From an uncultured Fidelibacterota bacterium (GTDB taxonomy: Bacteria; Fidelibacterota; Marinisomatia; Marinisomatales; TCS55), in contig CACMQQ010000013.1 in assembly GCA_902615915.1 (NCBI GenBank), positions 1-32,422 on the forward strand: a stretch of DNA of 32,422 nt. Direction: 5' to 3'. Below the pieces are notes generated by a model that was given only the letters and a program-made list of their open reading frames with translations, ran no database searches and was not told the origin of the DNA. Positions within the stretch are counted from its first letter, which is position 1, and every line of letters begins with the position of its first letter. A program made the position numbers and the translations under genes. Of this stretch, positions 24,852 to 32,422 are shown in pieces.

Positions 24852-27167
24852 TTATAGATTGAAGTCAATTGTAATTCCCAGCTCTCTTGGATCGCCAACA
24901 CTTTTAAACAATTGATCTGAAAAATTTGGTGGTATTAAACCAAAATAAAATCCTCTGGTAGTATATTGATTATTTAATAGGTTTCTTGACCAAATTTTGA
25001 CAGAAAATAAATCAAAATCTCTACCAAAATTAGCATTCAATAGCGAGTATGGTTGTGATTTTTGATTATGGCTGTCTGAAAAATAGTAAGAATCTTTATA
25101 TGAAAGTGATGAATTGAAAAAATAATTATTTTTTGTGTAGTTAATTCCTAATGATGATGTCAAAGGAGGTGCCATCGCTAGATCTCTACCACCTCCTATT
25201 TTTTCTCCATTTGGCGTGTTAAAGGTAAATTCATTTATTTTACTAGCTAGATAAGCGAATGAGAAGTTTACATCTAAATTATTATTTATTGATTGAAAAT
25301 ATTCATATTCAAGGCCTGCACTATATCCAGAACCTGAGTTTCCTGTATAAAATAGAAAACTATTAGGATCACCCTCTATTTGTTGGCTCGATATTGAAAC
25401 TTGTTGATTGTTTCTGTAATTGTAAAAAACATTGATTTGACTAATCATGGTTTTTGACGTTCTTTTAAAACCTATTTCAAAATTATTTAGTGTTTCAGAT
25501 TTATATGGCCTGTTGATCGCTGACAAATAAGGTTGTTGATTTATACCGCCAGATTTGTAACCTTGAGAAACGGAAAAAAAGTAGATATTATTTTCAGTTG
25601 GAGTAAAGTTAATTGAGGACTTAAATCCTATCATTGAATCAGTTTTATCAAAATCCACCGATGGAAGGTCAACTAGATTATAATTGTTGTCATAACCTTT
25701 GGATGCACCTATGTAATTATACTTATTTTTTTCAAACCTTACATTTGAAACAATATTCAAGCTTGAATTAATTGAAAAATCAAACTGTGTGTAGATTGCA
25801 TTAACATCAAAATCAAATTCACTATTACCGCTTGCTGCAGAACCACCAAATAAATAACCGTTTGCTTTATCAATTTCATTTAAGGTTCTTTGGTAATACC
25901 CAAAAATAAAATTATCAGATAATAATCTCAATTCTTGTGTTATGTTAGATCTATCTCTATCATTTCTGTCAAAGAATGAATATTCGTAACCTTCAATTTG
26001 AGGATCAAAATTATGTTTTTCTAACCAGAATTCACTATTTGCCCAATCGCCATCGTAAGCATGTATCAATTTATTTTTAGATAAACTAGTGATAGATACT
26101 AGTTCGAACTTATTTGAAATATAAATTGAATTAGTAAAAGATGAGCCTACAAAAGACTGGCTATCAAAACCTATTGAGTCACTATAAGTTTCATATGAAT
26201 TATTGTTGTCAGGTGACCATGCATCATAGCCATTGTTTAAATCTGAAAAAATAAAACTCAATTGTGAATTTAAGTTATTGGTTTGAAACTTTAGTTTTGC
26301 CCTAACAGTAAGTTCATCACGTTTATTAGTGCTAGTTTTTCCCAAATAAGTATTTTCTCGAAAACCATCATTATAGTTTGATACTATTGAAAATCGTGCG
26401 CTTATACTTTCAGTGATTTTTCTATTAATCATTGCGCTCACGTTCTTATGATTAAAAGTGCCAAAGGTAGATTGAAGTTTTATTTCATCAATATTTGAAG
26501 GATCGTTTGTTTTTATTGAAATCAATCCTCCCATTGAATTTGGTCCAAATAATGATGATTGTGGACCTTTAAAAATTTCAATTTGATCAATGTCAAAGAG
26601 TTGTCCAACCATTCCTAATCCACTGATATCTATATTATCAATAACAAATCCTATAGAAAAGTTAGGGGGGCCTTCACCAAAATAATGACTTCTCTCTCCA
26701 ATACCTCTAATTTGGAAATATCTAGGTCTACTTGTTCCACCAGACCAATTTAAGTTAGGAACATAGTCTAATAAAGATTGTAAGTGATTGGCATTTTCAT
26801 TTTTAATAGACTCTTCAGAAAAAAGCGTTAAGCTCGATGAATTTTTAGCAAAAGGTGTAGCTACCAACCCTGAAAATACAGATATTTCTCCAAGGCTTAA
26901 AACTTTCGGAGAAAGATATACAATCATATTTTTGTTTGATTTGATATTTAACGAATCATATCCTATGTGATCGAAAATTAGTGATTCACCTAAGTTGAGA
27001 TTAATTTCAAATTCACCTTTTTGATTAGTGATTGTACCAAATTCGCTATTATAAACTTCAACTCCGATGATTGGTTTTTTAGTTTGGATATCATATACGG
27101 TACCGTTGACTTGAGATTTTAGTGAGTTTAAAGATATTAAAAATAAAAGGATGTATAAATACTTCAT
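24852..27167 (-). CDS. TonB-dependent outer-membrane receptor under TPP riboswitch control (probable thiamin or precursor uptake)
   Basis: The 771-residue protein has a signal peptide (1-18), a carboxypeptidase-regulatory-like domain (19-95; GTVYDIQTKKPIIGVEVY), a TonB-box-like EISVFSG, plug (about 105-220; QIRGIGERSHYFGEGPP, IFKGPQSSLFGPNSMGGLIS) and a long barrel ending ELGITIDFNL. A TPP riboswitch immediately precedes the ATG, so it is expected to be expressed when TPP is low. That context, plus the ThiY-like gene 17 bases downstream, makes thiamin, HMP or a derivative the likely cargo. TonB receptors under THI elements are known in Bacteroidota. The barrel sequence alone would not reveal the substrate. 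Confidence 0.92.
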   Translation of the reverse strand: MKYLYILLFLISLNSLKSQVNGTVYDIQTKKPIIGVEVYNSEFGTITNQKGEFEINLNLGESLIFDHIGYDSLNIKSNKNMIVYLSPKVLSLGEISVFSGLVATPFAKNSSSLTLFSEESIKNENANHLQSLLDYVPNLNWSGGTSRPRYFQIRGIGERSHYFGEGPPNFSIGFVIDNIDISGLGMVGQLFDIDQIEIFKGPQSSLFGPNSMGGLISIKTNDPSNIDEIKLQSTFGTFNHKNVSAMINRKITESISARFSIVSNYNDGFRENTYLGKTSTNKRDELTVRAKLKFQTNNLNSQLSFIFSDLNNGYDAWSPDNNNSYETYSDSIGFDSQSFVGSSFTNSIYISNKFELVSITSLSKNKLIHAYDGDWANSEFWLEKHNFDPQIEGYEYSFFDRNDRDRSNITQELRLLSDNFIFGYYQRTLNEIDKANGYLFGGSAASGNSEFDFDVNAIYTQFDFSINSSLNIVSNVRFEKNKYNYIGASKGYDNNYNLVDLPSVDFDKTDSMIGFKSSINFTPTENNIYFFSVSQGYKSGGINQQPYLSAINRPYKSETLNNFEIGFKRTSKTMISQINVFYNYRNNQQVSISSQQIEGDPNSFLFYTGNSGSGYSAGLEYEYFQSINNNLDVNFSFAYLASKINEFTFNTPNGEKIGGGRDLAMAPPLTSSLGINYTKNNYFFNSSLSYKDSYYFSDSHNQKSQPYSLLNANFGRDFDLFSVKIWSRNLLNNQYTTRGFYFGLIPPNFSDQLFKSVGDPRELGITIDFNL

Positions 27168-27262
27168 GATATTTCCTACGCTGGCGTTATCCAGTTCAGG
27201 TTCAAGGGTATATTCTCAGCCGTTAATTCTGGAAATATTAACAGCACCCCACCTAAAAAATT
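27168..27262 (-). promoter_or_regulatory. TPP riboswitch (THI element)
   Basis: On the minus strand the conserved blocks occur in order: GGGGTGCTGT, a hairpin GTTAAT...ATTAAC, GGCTGAGAATATACCC, TTGAACCTGAACTGGATAA, then CGCCAGCGTAGGAAA. CTGAGA and CTGG-ATAA-CGCCAG are the pyrimidine- and pyrophosphate-binding cores. The 3' end lies four bases from the TonB ATG. The AGGA serving as Shine-Dalgarno (27174-27177) lies inside the conserved 3' segment, six bases from the ATG, with no room for a separate terminator or anti-terminator. Control of translation start by direct occlusion is the natural inference. Confidence 0.96.
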
Positions 27263-27349
27263 AAATATTATTTTAATGATTATCAATATTTGTTATTCTA
27301 TTTTTAATCCTGAAATCATTTAAAAAACCAATGCGAACAGTGAGTTAAG

Positions 27350-29230
27350 ATGAAAACAAATAATAATACACCTGAAATAACACTAAAAGCCATTTTGCTT
27401 GGCATTGTCCTTTCAATGGTGCTTGCAGGGGCTAACGCTTATCTTGGTCTATTTGCAGGAATGACTGTTTCAGCATCTATCCCTGCTGCAGTAATTTCAA
27501 TGGGTGTTTTGTCGCTATTTAAGAAATCAAATATTCTTGAGAATAATATTGTACAAACAGCCGCGTCAGCTGGGGAATCATTAGCAGCTGGAGTTATTTT
27601 CACAATACCTGCCCTCGTATTATTGGGATATTGGGAAAGCTTTAACTATTTAGAAGTAGCTAAAATCGCTGCCATTGGAGGTGTTATTGGAGTTTTATTC
27701 ACTGTGCCTCTTCGTAGAGCATTGATTATCAATGCTAAACTTAAATATCCAGAAGGAGTTGCTACCGCAGAGGTATTGCAAGCTGGTGAGAACGCTAGGC
27801 AAGGAACAAAAGCTACAGATGGTGGACTAAAATTAATTGGTATTACCGGTCTTTTTGGTGCTTTAATTAAATTGTTTCAATCAGGTTTTGGGTTATGGTC
27901 CAGTGATATTGCAGCTGCAAATGTAATTTCAGCAAAAAAGGGTGCCATTTTTGGCATAGGTTCTGATTTGTCGCCCGCTTTGATTTCAGTTGGATATATA
28001 GTCGGCAGAAATATTGGAATTTTGGTTGTGGGAGGTGGCTTGATATCCTGGGCTATCGCAATTCCTATATACAGCGCTATTTATGGTTTTGAAGGAGAAC
28101 CGCTATCTGCAGCATGGGAAATATGGGATAGTAAGATTAGATATCTTGGAGTTGGCGCAATGGTAGTAGGCGGTATTTGGTCTCTTGTAAAGCTTTTTAA
28201 GCCACTCATTGAAGGTATTAAAGCGAGTTTAAATGCACTAAAAAATAGAGATAGTGGATCTGATATTGCTAAAGAAGAAAATGATATTCCTATAAATTAC
28301 GTAGGGATTGCACTCTTAGTTCTTATCATTCCTGTCTTTATGCTTTATCTTGATATTGTTAGTTCTGTTGGTATAGCAGCGCTATTATCAATCGTTATGA
28401 TGGTCTTTGGATTTTTATTTTCTGCGGTTGCGGCCTATATGGCTGGTGTGGTTGGATCATCAAATAATCCTGTTTCAGGCGTTACAATAGCAACCATCCT
28501 TTTTGCATCTCTACTACTATTAGCGCTTTTAGGAACTGGCTCAGGGGTTGGCGCTGCAAGTGCGGTTATGGTTGGGGCTGTTGTGTGCTGTGCTGCTGCT
28601 ATAGGTGGCGACAATTTGCAAGATTTGAAGGCTGGTAACATTTTAGGTGCTACTCCTTATAAACAACAGATCATGCAAATCATTGGAACTGTTTCTTCTG
28701 CGGTAGTCCTAGGGCTTGTTTTAGACATATTGCACACTGCATACACTATCGGATCACCAACTTTATCGGCTCCTCAAGCAACATTAATGAAATCCGTATC
28801 AGATGGAGTTTTTACAGGTAACCTGCCATGGAATTTTGTATTCATTGGAGGCATAATAGCAATCGTATTGATCCTTATCGATCTCAGGCAAGAAAAAATT
28901 GGTTCAGATTTCAGAGTACCAGTATTAGCAGTTGCTGTAGGTATTTACTTACCCATCACTTTAACTGTGCCTATTTTCATTGGAGGAATGATTAATCATC
29001 TTGGGAAAAAAGCGGGTGGCTCTGCAAAATCAGAAAAAAATGGCTTATTAATGTCGTCTGGTTTTATCACCGGGGAAGCATTATGCGGAATAGGAATTGC
29101 CGTTCCAGTCTTCTTGACAGGAGTGAAAGACTGGTGGCCAACGTTTTACGAAAAATCTGATATGATAGGTGTTTTTGTATTTATTTCCATAATCTTTTGG
29201 CTATATAAAACCGTATCTAACAAAGATTAA
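27350..29230 (+). CDS. OPT-family oligopeptide transporter
   Basis: This 626-residue inner-membrane protein has roughly 14 to 16 hydrophobic segments. Family landmarks are the N-terminal LTLKAILLG-like start (ITLKAILLGIVLSMVLAGAN, with NAYLGLFAGMTVSASIPAAV next), LKYPEGVATAEVLQAG, SSNNPVSGVTIATIL, and GGDNLQDLKAGNILGATPYK. These match the bacterial branch of the OPT family, proton-coupled importers of small peptides (some related members carry metal chelates). The ATG at 27350 has only a weak upstream GAG. The gene is divergent from the riboswitch operon. Its stop overlaps the convergent typA stop within TTAA at 29227-29230. Peptide import would feed the aminopeptidase PepA. Confidence 0.93.
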   Translation: MKTNNNTPEITLKAILLGIVLSMVLAGANAYLGLFAGMTVSASIPAAVISMGVLSLFKKSNILENNIVQTAASAGESLAAGVIFTIPALVLLGYWESFNYLEVAKIAAIGGVIGVLFTVPLRRALIINAKLKYPEGVATAEVLQAGENARQGTKATDGGLKLIGITGLFGALIKLFQSGFGLWSSDIAAANVISAKKGAIFGIGSDLSPALISVGYIVGRNIGILVVGGGLISWAIAIPIYSAIYGFEGEPLSAAWEIWDSKIRYLGVGAMVVGGIWSLVKLFKPLIEGIKASLNALKNRDSGSDIAKEENDIPINYVGIALLVLIIPVFMLYLDIVSSVGIAALLSIVMMVFGFLFSAVAAYMAGVVGSSNNPVSGVTIATILFASLLLLALLGTGSGVGAASAVMVGAVVCCAAAIGGDNLQDLKAGNILGATPYKQQIMQIIGTVSSAVVLGLVLDILHTAYTIGSPTLSAPQATLMKSVSDGVFTGNLPWNFVFIGGIIAIVLILIDLRQEKIGSDFRVPVLAVAVGIYLPITLTVPIFIGGMINHLGKKAGGSAKSEKNGLLMSSGFITGEALCGIGIAVPVFLTGVKDWWPTFYEKSDMIGVFVFISIIFWLYKTVSNKD

Positions 29231-31059
29231 TTTAAATTAGAGTATTTTTCTTTCCTTTTAATAGTTGCTCTTTTGCCTTGATTCAATTCCATTTTTCTAA
29301 GGCGTATCGAGCTTGGGGTGACCTCAACTAATTCATCTTCTGCTATAAACTCCAAAGATTGATCGAGTGACAATAGCTTTGGAGGGCGTAAATTTACGGT
29401 ATGGTCGGACCCAGCAGCTCGCATATTGGTTAATTTTTTCTCTTTAGTAATATTAACGTTTAAATCGTCAACTCTATTTCTTTCACCAATTATCATACCA
29501 TCATAAACCTCAGTTCCTACCCCCGTAAATAATTCTCCTCTATCAGCCATGGCTAAAGATGCATAGGTTGTAACTTTTCCATTTCTGTCTGAAACAAGAG
29601 CTCCATTATTTCGCTGAGGGATTTTACCAAACCAAGGAGCAAAACCATCAAAAAGCTTGTTCATTATACCAGCTCCTTGGGTGTCTGTCATAAATTGCGA
29701 TCTAAACCCAATCAACCCCCTTGATGGAATTGAAAATTCAAGATTAACTCGTCCAGTTCCATTATTTTGCAAATTGGTCATTCTTCCTTTTCTTGAGGAT
29801 AATTTCTCAGTTACAACTCCAACTTTATCTTCCGGTATATCTAAATAAACCTTTTCCATGGGTTCTAAAATCTTTCCATTTTCTTCTTTTTTAATAACCT
29901 GAGGCTTAGATACCATAAATTCATAACCCTCTCTTCTCATAGTTTCAATTAAAATAGCCATTTGCAGCTCGCCTCTACCTTTGACCTGAAAAACTTCAGG
30001 TCTTTTTGTTTCGCTGACAGATAATGAAACGTTTAACATCATTTCTTTTTTTAATCTTTCTAAAATATGTCTAGTCGTTAAGAATTTGCCTTCTTTTCCA
30101 GCGAAAGGACTATTGTTAACATAAAAGAGCATAGAAACTGTTGGGTCATCGACTTTAATTCTTTTCAAAGCCATTGGATTTTCATTATCTGAAATCGTAT
30201 CTCCTATCGCAACTTTTTCTACTCCAGCAATAGCGATGATGTCTCCAGACTCCGCCACTTCCACTTTCTTTCGATTTAAACCTTCAAAGGTATAAAGAGC
30301 TGAAAATTTTATATTATTTTCGATATCATTTTTCCTGCAGATTGCATATGAACTGTTCATACTTATATTACCGCTGTTTAAACGGCCTACTGCTATTTGA
30401 CCAACGTATGGGTCATAATCTAAATTGGTCACTAAAAATTGTGTGAGGCCATCATCTTTTGCTTCGGGACCTTTAAATGTTTTTAGGATAATATTTAACA
30501 ATGGTTTAAGATCTTTCGATTCTTCGCCAACTTTATTATACGCAATGCCGGCTTTGGCATTGGTGTATATAATTGGAAATTCGATTTGATCTTCATTTGC
30601 GTCTAGATCAATGAATAAATCATAAACTTCATTAATCACTTCGTCAATTCTCGAGTCTGGACGATCAACCTTATTTATCACTAAAATAATAGATAAATTT
30701 AATTCAAGAGCTTTTTTGAGAACAAAACGTGTTTGTGGCAATGGCCCCTCACTTGAATCAACTAACAACAAGACTCCATCAACTAAATTTAAACTTCTTT
30801 CAACTTCTCCTCCAAAGTCAGCATGCCCTGGCGTGTCCATGATATTAATTTTTACATTTTCATAAAATATGGAAGTGTTTTTAGCGGCTATAGTAATCCC
30901 TCGCTCCTTTTCAAGGTCCATTGAATCCATAACCCTGTCTATGACTTCTTCATGAGCTTTAAACGTTCCACTTTGCAACATCAATCCATTAACTAATGTT
31001 GTTTTACCATGATCAACATGAGCTATGATAGCTATGTTTCTAAAATTTTCTTTTCTCAT
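29227..31059 (-). CDS. typA: Ribosome-associated GTPase TypA/BipA
   Basis: This translational GTPase of 610 residues matches the family length. Motifs: G1 AHVDHGKTT (13-21), G2 within EKERGITIAAKNTS, G3 DTPGHADFGGEVER (75-88) and G4 NKVDRPDS (129-136). The C-terminal BipA-specific part is present (GRGELQMAILIETMRREGY, then SRGLIGFRS). Family members bind 70S ribosomes near the elongation factor site and help ribosome assembly and growth at low temperature or under stress. It starts at ATG 31057-31059, six bases after the propeller-protein gene, so the two are likely co-transcribed. No Shine-Dalgarno is seen. It ends against the convergent OPT gene. Confidence 0.96.
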   Translation of the reverse strand: MRKENFRNIAIIAHVDHGKTTLVNGLMLQSGTFKAHEEVIDRVMDSMDLEKERGITIAAKNTSIFYENVKINIMDTPGHADFGGEVERSLNLVDGVLLLVDSSEGPLPQTRFVLKKALELNLSIILVINKVDRPDSRIDEVINEVYDLFIDLDANEDQIEFPIIYTNAKAGIAYNKVGEESKDLKPLLNIILKTFKGPEAKDDGLTQFLVTNLDYDPYVGQIAVGRLNSGNISMNSSYAICRKNDIENNIKFSALYTFEGLNRKKVEVAESGDIIAIAGVEKVAIGDTISDNENPMALKRIKVDDPTVSMLFYVNNSPFAGKEGKFLTTRHILERLKKEMMLNVSLSVSETKRPEVFQVKGRGELQMAILIETMRREGYEFMVSKPQVIKKEENGKILEPMEKVYLDIPEDKVGVVTEKLSSRKGRMTNLQNNGTGRVNLEFSIPSRGLIGFRSQFMTDTQGAGIMNKLFDGFAPWFGKIPQRNNGALVSDRNGKVTTYASLAMADRGELFTGVGTEVYDGMIIGERNRVDDLNVNITKEKKLTNMRAAGSDHTVNLRPPKLLSLDQSLEFIAEDELVEVTPSSIRLRKMELNQGKRATIKRKEKYSNLN

Positions 31060-31065
31060 TATTTT

Positions 31066-32422
31066 TTATTGATTTATTACGGCAATTTTTTCAAACGTGA
31101 ATTTACCTTTTTTATCAAATATCTTTATCAAATAAATTCCTGTTTCAACCAATCTATTTTGAGTGTCTCTTCCGTCCCAATAAGCCTGATAACCAGAAAT
31201 ATTTTCAGATGATATTTGATTTATGACTTTTCCGTTCAATGTCATAATTATAATTTTACTATTGTCCCGCAAGCCGTCAATTGTCATGCGTTTATTTGAG
31301 GGGATCTTAAATGGGCTTGGAAAGATATCAATTGCACTATAGGATGCTTTAGGCTTTGCAAAAGGGATTTTTAAGACAGTTATCCCTTTATTGGTTGCTA
31401 TATATGCAAGACCATTATAATAATCAAAAGAAACCCCATTGACATTATCTGATAATAAATTGCTGTTCGAGGTATTAATTCCCTCACTACTTGGCCAAAA
31501 TTCTCCAAATTCATTGATTACAAAAACTCCATTACCATCTGTAGTAATCCAGATATTACCTCTTGGATCAAATTCAATTTTTGACTTTTTATTGAACGGG
31601 ACATTTGTCAAAAAAGGAGATAAATCACCATTAGCTTTAATTGGGCCAGTGGATATAACTGGATCATCGTTATTTACTTTTAAATCTTTGTAAATCAGTC
31701 CATAGTTTGTCAAAATCCATAATCTATTTTTGGGAGAAACATTTATATCAAAAGGCTCCCTTAAAAATTGAAGATAGATTGGTATTTCTACCCATTTCTC
31801 ATTTTGTGGGTCAAAAGCCGTATTAGCATAACTGTAGATTATTAATGAATTTAATGTAGCAATCCAAAGGCGGTTATAGTTATCAATAGCAATAGCATTT
31901 GAACCTTTAATATTATATCCCCCTGTATCATTAATTGTTAATATTCTATTGTCGTTTAAAATTTGAATTGAACCTTGATCAGTGCCATCGTTTAAAATCC
32001 AAAGATTGTTATTTATGTCTTTAAACATATCCTTTGTCTTATAAACTGAACTAATTAAAGTAGTCTTATAAGTATTAAACGAAGTTTCAGGAAATTGTAA
32101 ATTGAAAGAAATAATACCAGCTTGATCTGATTGAATAAGACCTATATAAACCTTATCTTCAATTATCAGAACTGATGAAATATCATTTTCCAAACTTATA
32201 TCAATATTATATAAATTTAGATTACTGGAAATATTTTGAGGATTTAAAATTTTTTTTAAATTTTTCCAACCTGAAACAGAAACACCGTCTTTGCTAGCAA
32301 TAACTAGATCGCCATTTTCGCTAATATCGATCTTTGATGGACTTGATACAATTGGTTGATTATTTGTGATGTGCTCAAATTTATTGGATTCAAATTTTGC
32401 TAAACCAACATTGCTTCCAATC
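31066..32422 (-). CDS. Beta-propeller protein with C-terminal T9SS/FlgD-like sorting domain, N-terminus cut by window
   Basis: The frame stays open to the right edge: a possible TTG start at 32191-32193 is internal, and the upstream codons encode more propeller-like sequence (DLVIASKDGVSVSGW). Repeats of the two-component-regulator type recur (NNLWILNDGTD, NRLWIATLNSLIIYS, GNIWITTDGNGVFVINEFG, LAYIATNKGITVL). The last 85 residues (IDIFPSPFKIP, WDGRDTQNRLVETGIYLIKI) form a FlgD-like Ig domain typical of T9SS type A C-terminal sorting tails. The protein is therefore probably secreted or surface-attached by a T9SS-like route. It could be PorZ-like, a T9SS component with two propellers and such a tail, but the N-terminus is needed to say so. 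Confidence 0.85.
   Translation of the reverse strand, partial: IGSNVGLAKFESNKFEHITNNQPIVSSPSKIDISENGDLVIASKDGVSVSGWKNLKKILNPQNISSNLNLYNIDISLENDISSVLIIEDKVYIGLIQSDQAGIISFNLQFPETSFNTYKTTLISSVYKTKDMFKDINNNLWILNDGTDQGSIQILNDNRILTINDTGGYNIKGSNAIAIDNYNRLWIATLNSLIIYSYANTAFDPQNEKWVEIPIYLQFLREPFDINVSPKNRLWILTNYGLIYKDLKVNNDDPVISTGPIKANGDLSPFLTNVPFNKKSKIEFDPRGNIWITTDGNGVFVINEFGEFWPSSEGINTSNSNLLSDNVNGVSFDYYNGLAYIATNKGITVLKIPFAKPKASYSAIDIFPSPFKIPSNKRMTIDGLRDNSKIIIMTLNGKVINQISSENISGYQAYWDGRDTQNRLVETGIYLIKIFDKKGKFTFEKIAVINQ

Noticed and set aside
27331-27348. Five-codon mini-ORF (ATG CGA ACA GTG AGT TAA) just before the OPT start, as a possible leader peptide
   Set aside because: It has no ribosome site or regulatory codon pattern, and such short frames are expected by chance.
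1-32422. CRISPR array, tRNA or rRNA genes, insertion sequences, prophage
   Set aside because: I scanned by eye and found no regularly spaced repeats, cloverleaf or rRNA-like sequence, transposase or phage proteins; the window is almost fully occupied by ordinary genes.

Overview
The window looks like part of a compact, AT-rich chromosome from a marine member of the Bacteroidota/FCB assemblage; Candidatus Neomarinimicrobiota (SAR406) or a close relative is my best guess. The support is indirect: carboxypeptidase-regulatory-domain TonB receptors, a beta-propeller protein ending in a type IX secretion (T9SS)-style sorting domain, a DUF5117/DUF4953 metalloprotease next to a VPS10/BNR propeller protein, a UMF1-type MFS protein, and very tight gene packing. 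I see no rRNA, tRNA, CRISPR array, insertion sequence or prophage. No stretch longer than 300 bases lacks a gene. Both window edges cut through genes.

Layout. (1) 1-5002, plus strand: the C-terminal part of a secreted zinc metalloprotease, then a 1053-residue exported VPS10/BNR propeller protein. (2) 5019-7987, minus strand: leucyl aminopeptidase pepA, rmuC and a small lipoprotein, abutting or overlapping. (3) 8090-8455, plus strand: a lone small cupin. (4) 8457-21451, minus strand: polA, a degenerate ABC ATPase, its permease, a nucleoside deoxyribosyltransferase-like protein, alanine racemase, a DUF1343/NamZ-like protein, an outer-membrane protein, a UMF1-type MFS transporter, a hotdog thioesterase, an exported SH3-like protein and acetyl-CoA synthetase. 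Most junctions overlap or are under 35 bases apart. (5) 21507-27262, minus strand: a TPP riboswitch, a TonB receptor, a ThiY/THI5-fold protein without a signal peptide, and a second TonB receptor. (6) 27350-29230, plus strand: an OPT-family oligopeptide transporter. (7) 29227-32422, minus strand: typA/bipA preceded by a propeller/T9SS-tail protein that runs off the right edge.

How the genes fit together. The metalloprotease, VPS10 protein, leucyl aminopeptidase, OPT transporter and TonB receptors suggest a life based on protein and peptide uptake, with acetate activation by Acs. The TPP riboswitch marks its operon as uptake or handling of thiamin or its pyrimidine precursor. The NamZ-like, alanine racemase and MFS neighbours suggest peptidoglycan fragment handling. 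The most notable points are: the riboswitch operon with a leaderless SBP-fold protein and no ABC partners; the NamZ-like protein with an altered signature motif and a signal peptide that has no standard start codon; the ABC ATPase with several altered catalytic motifs; and a full-length DNA polymerase I with Tyr in the dNTP-selecting O-helix position.
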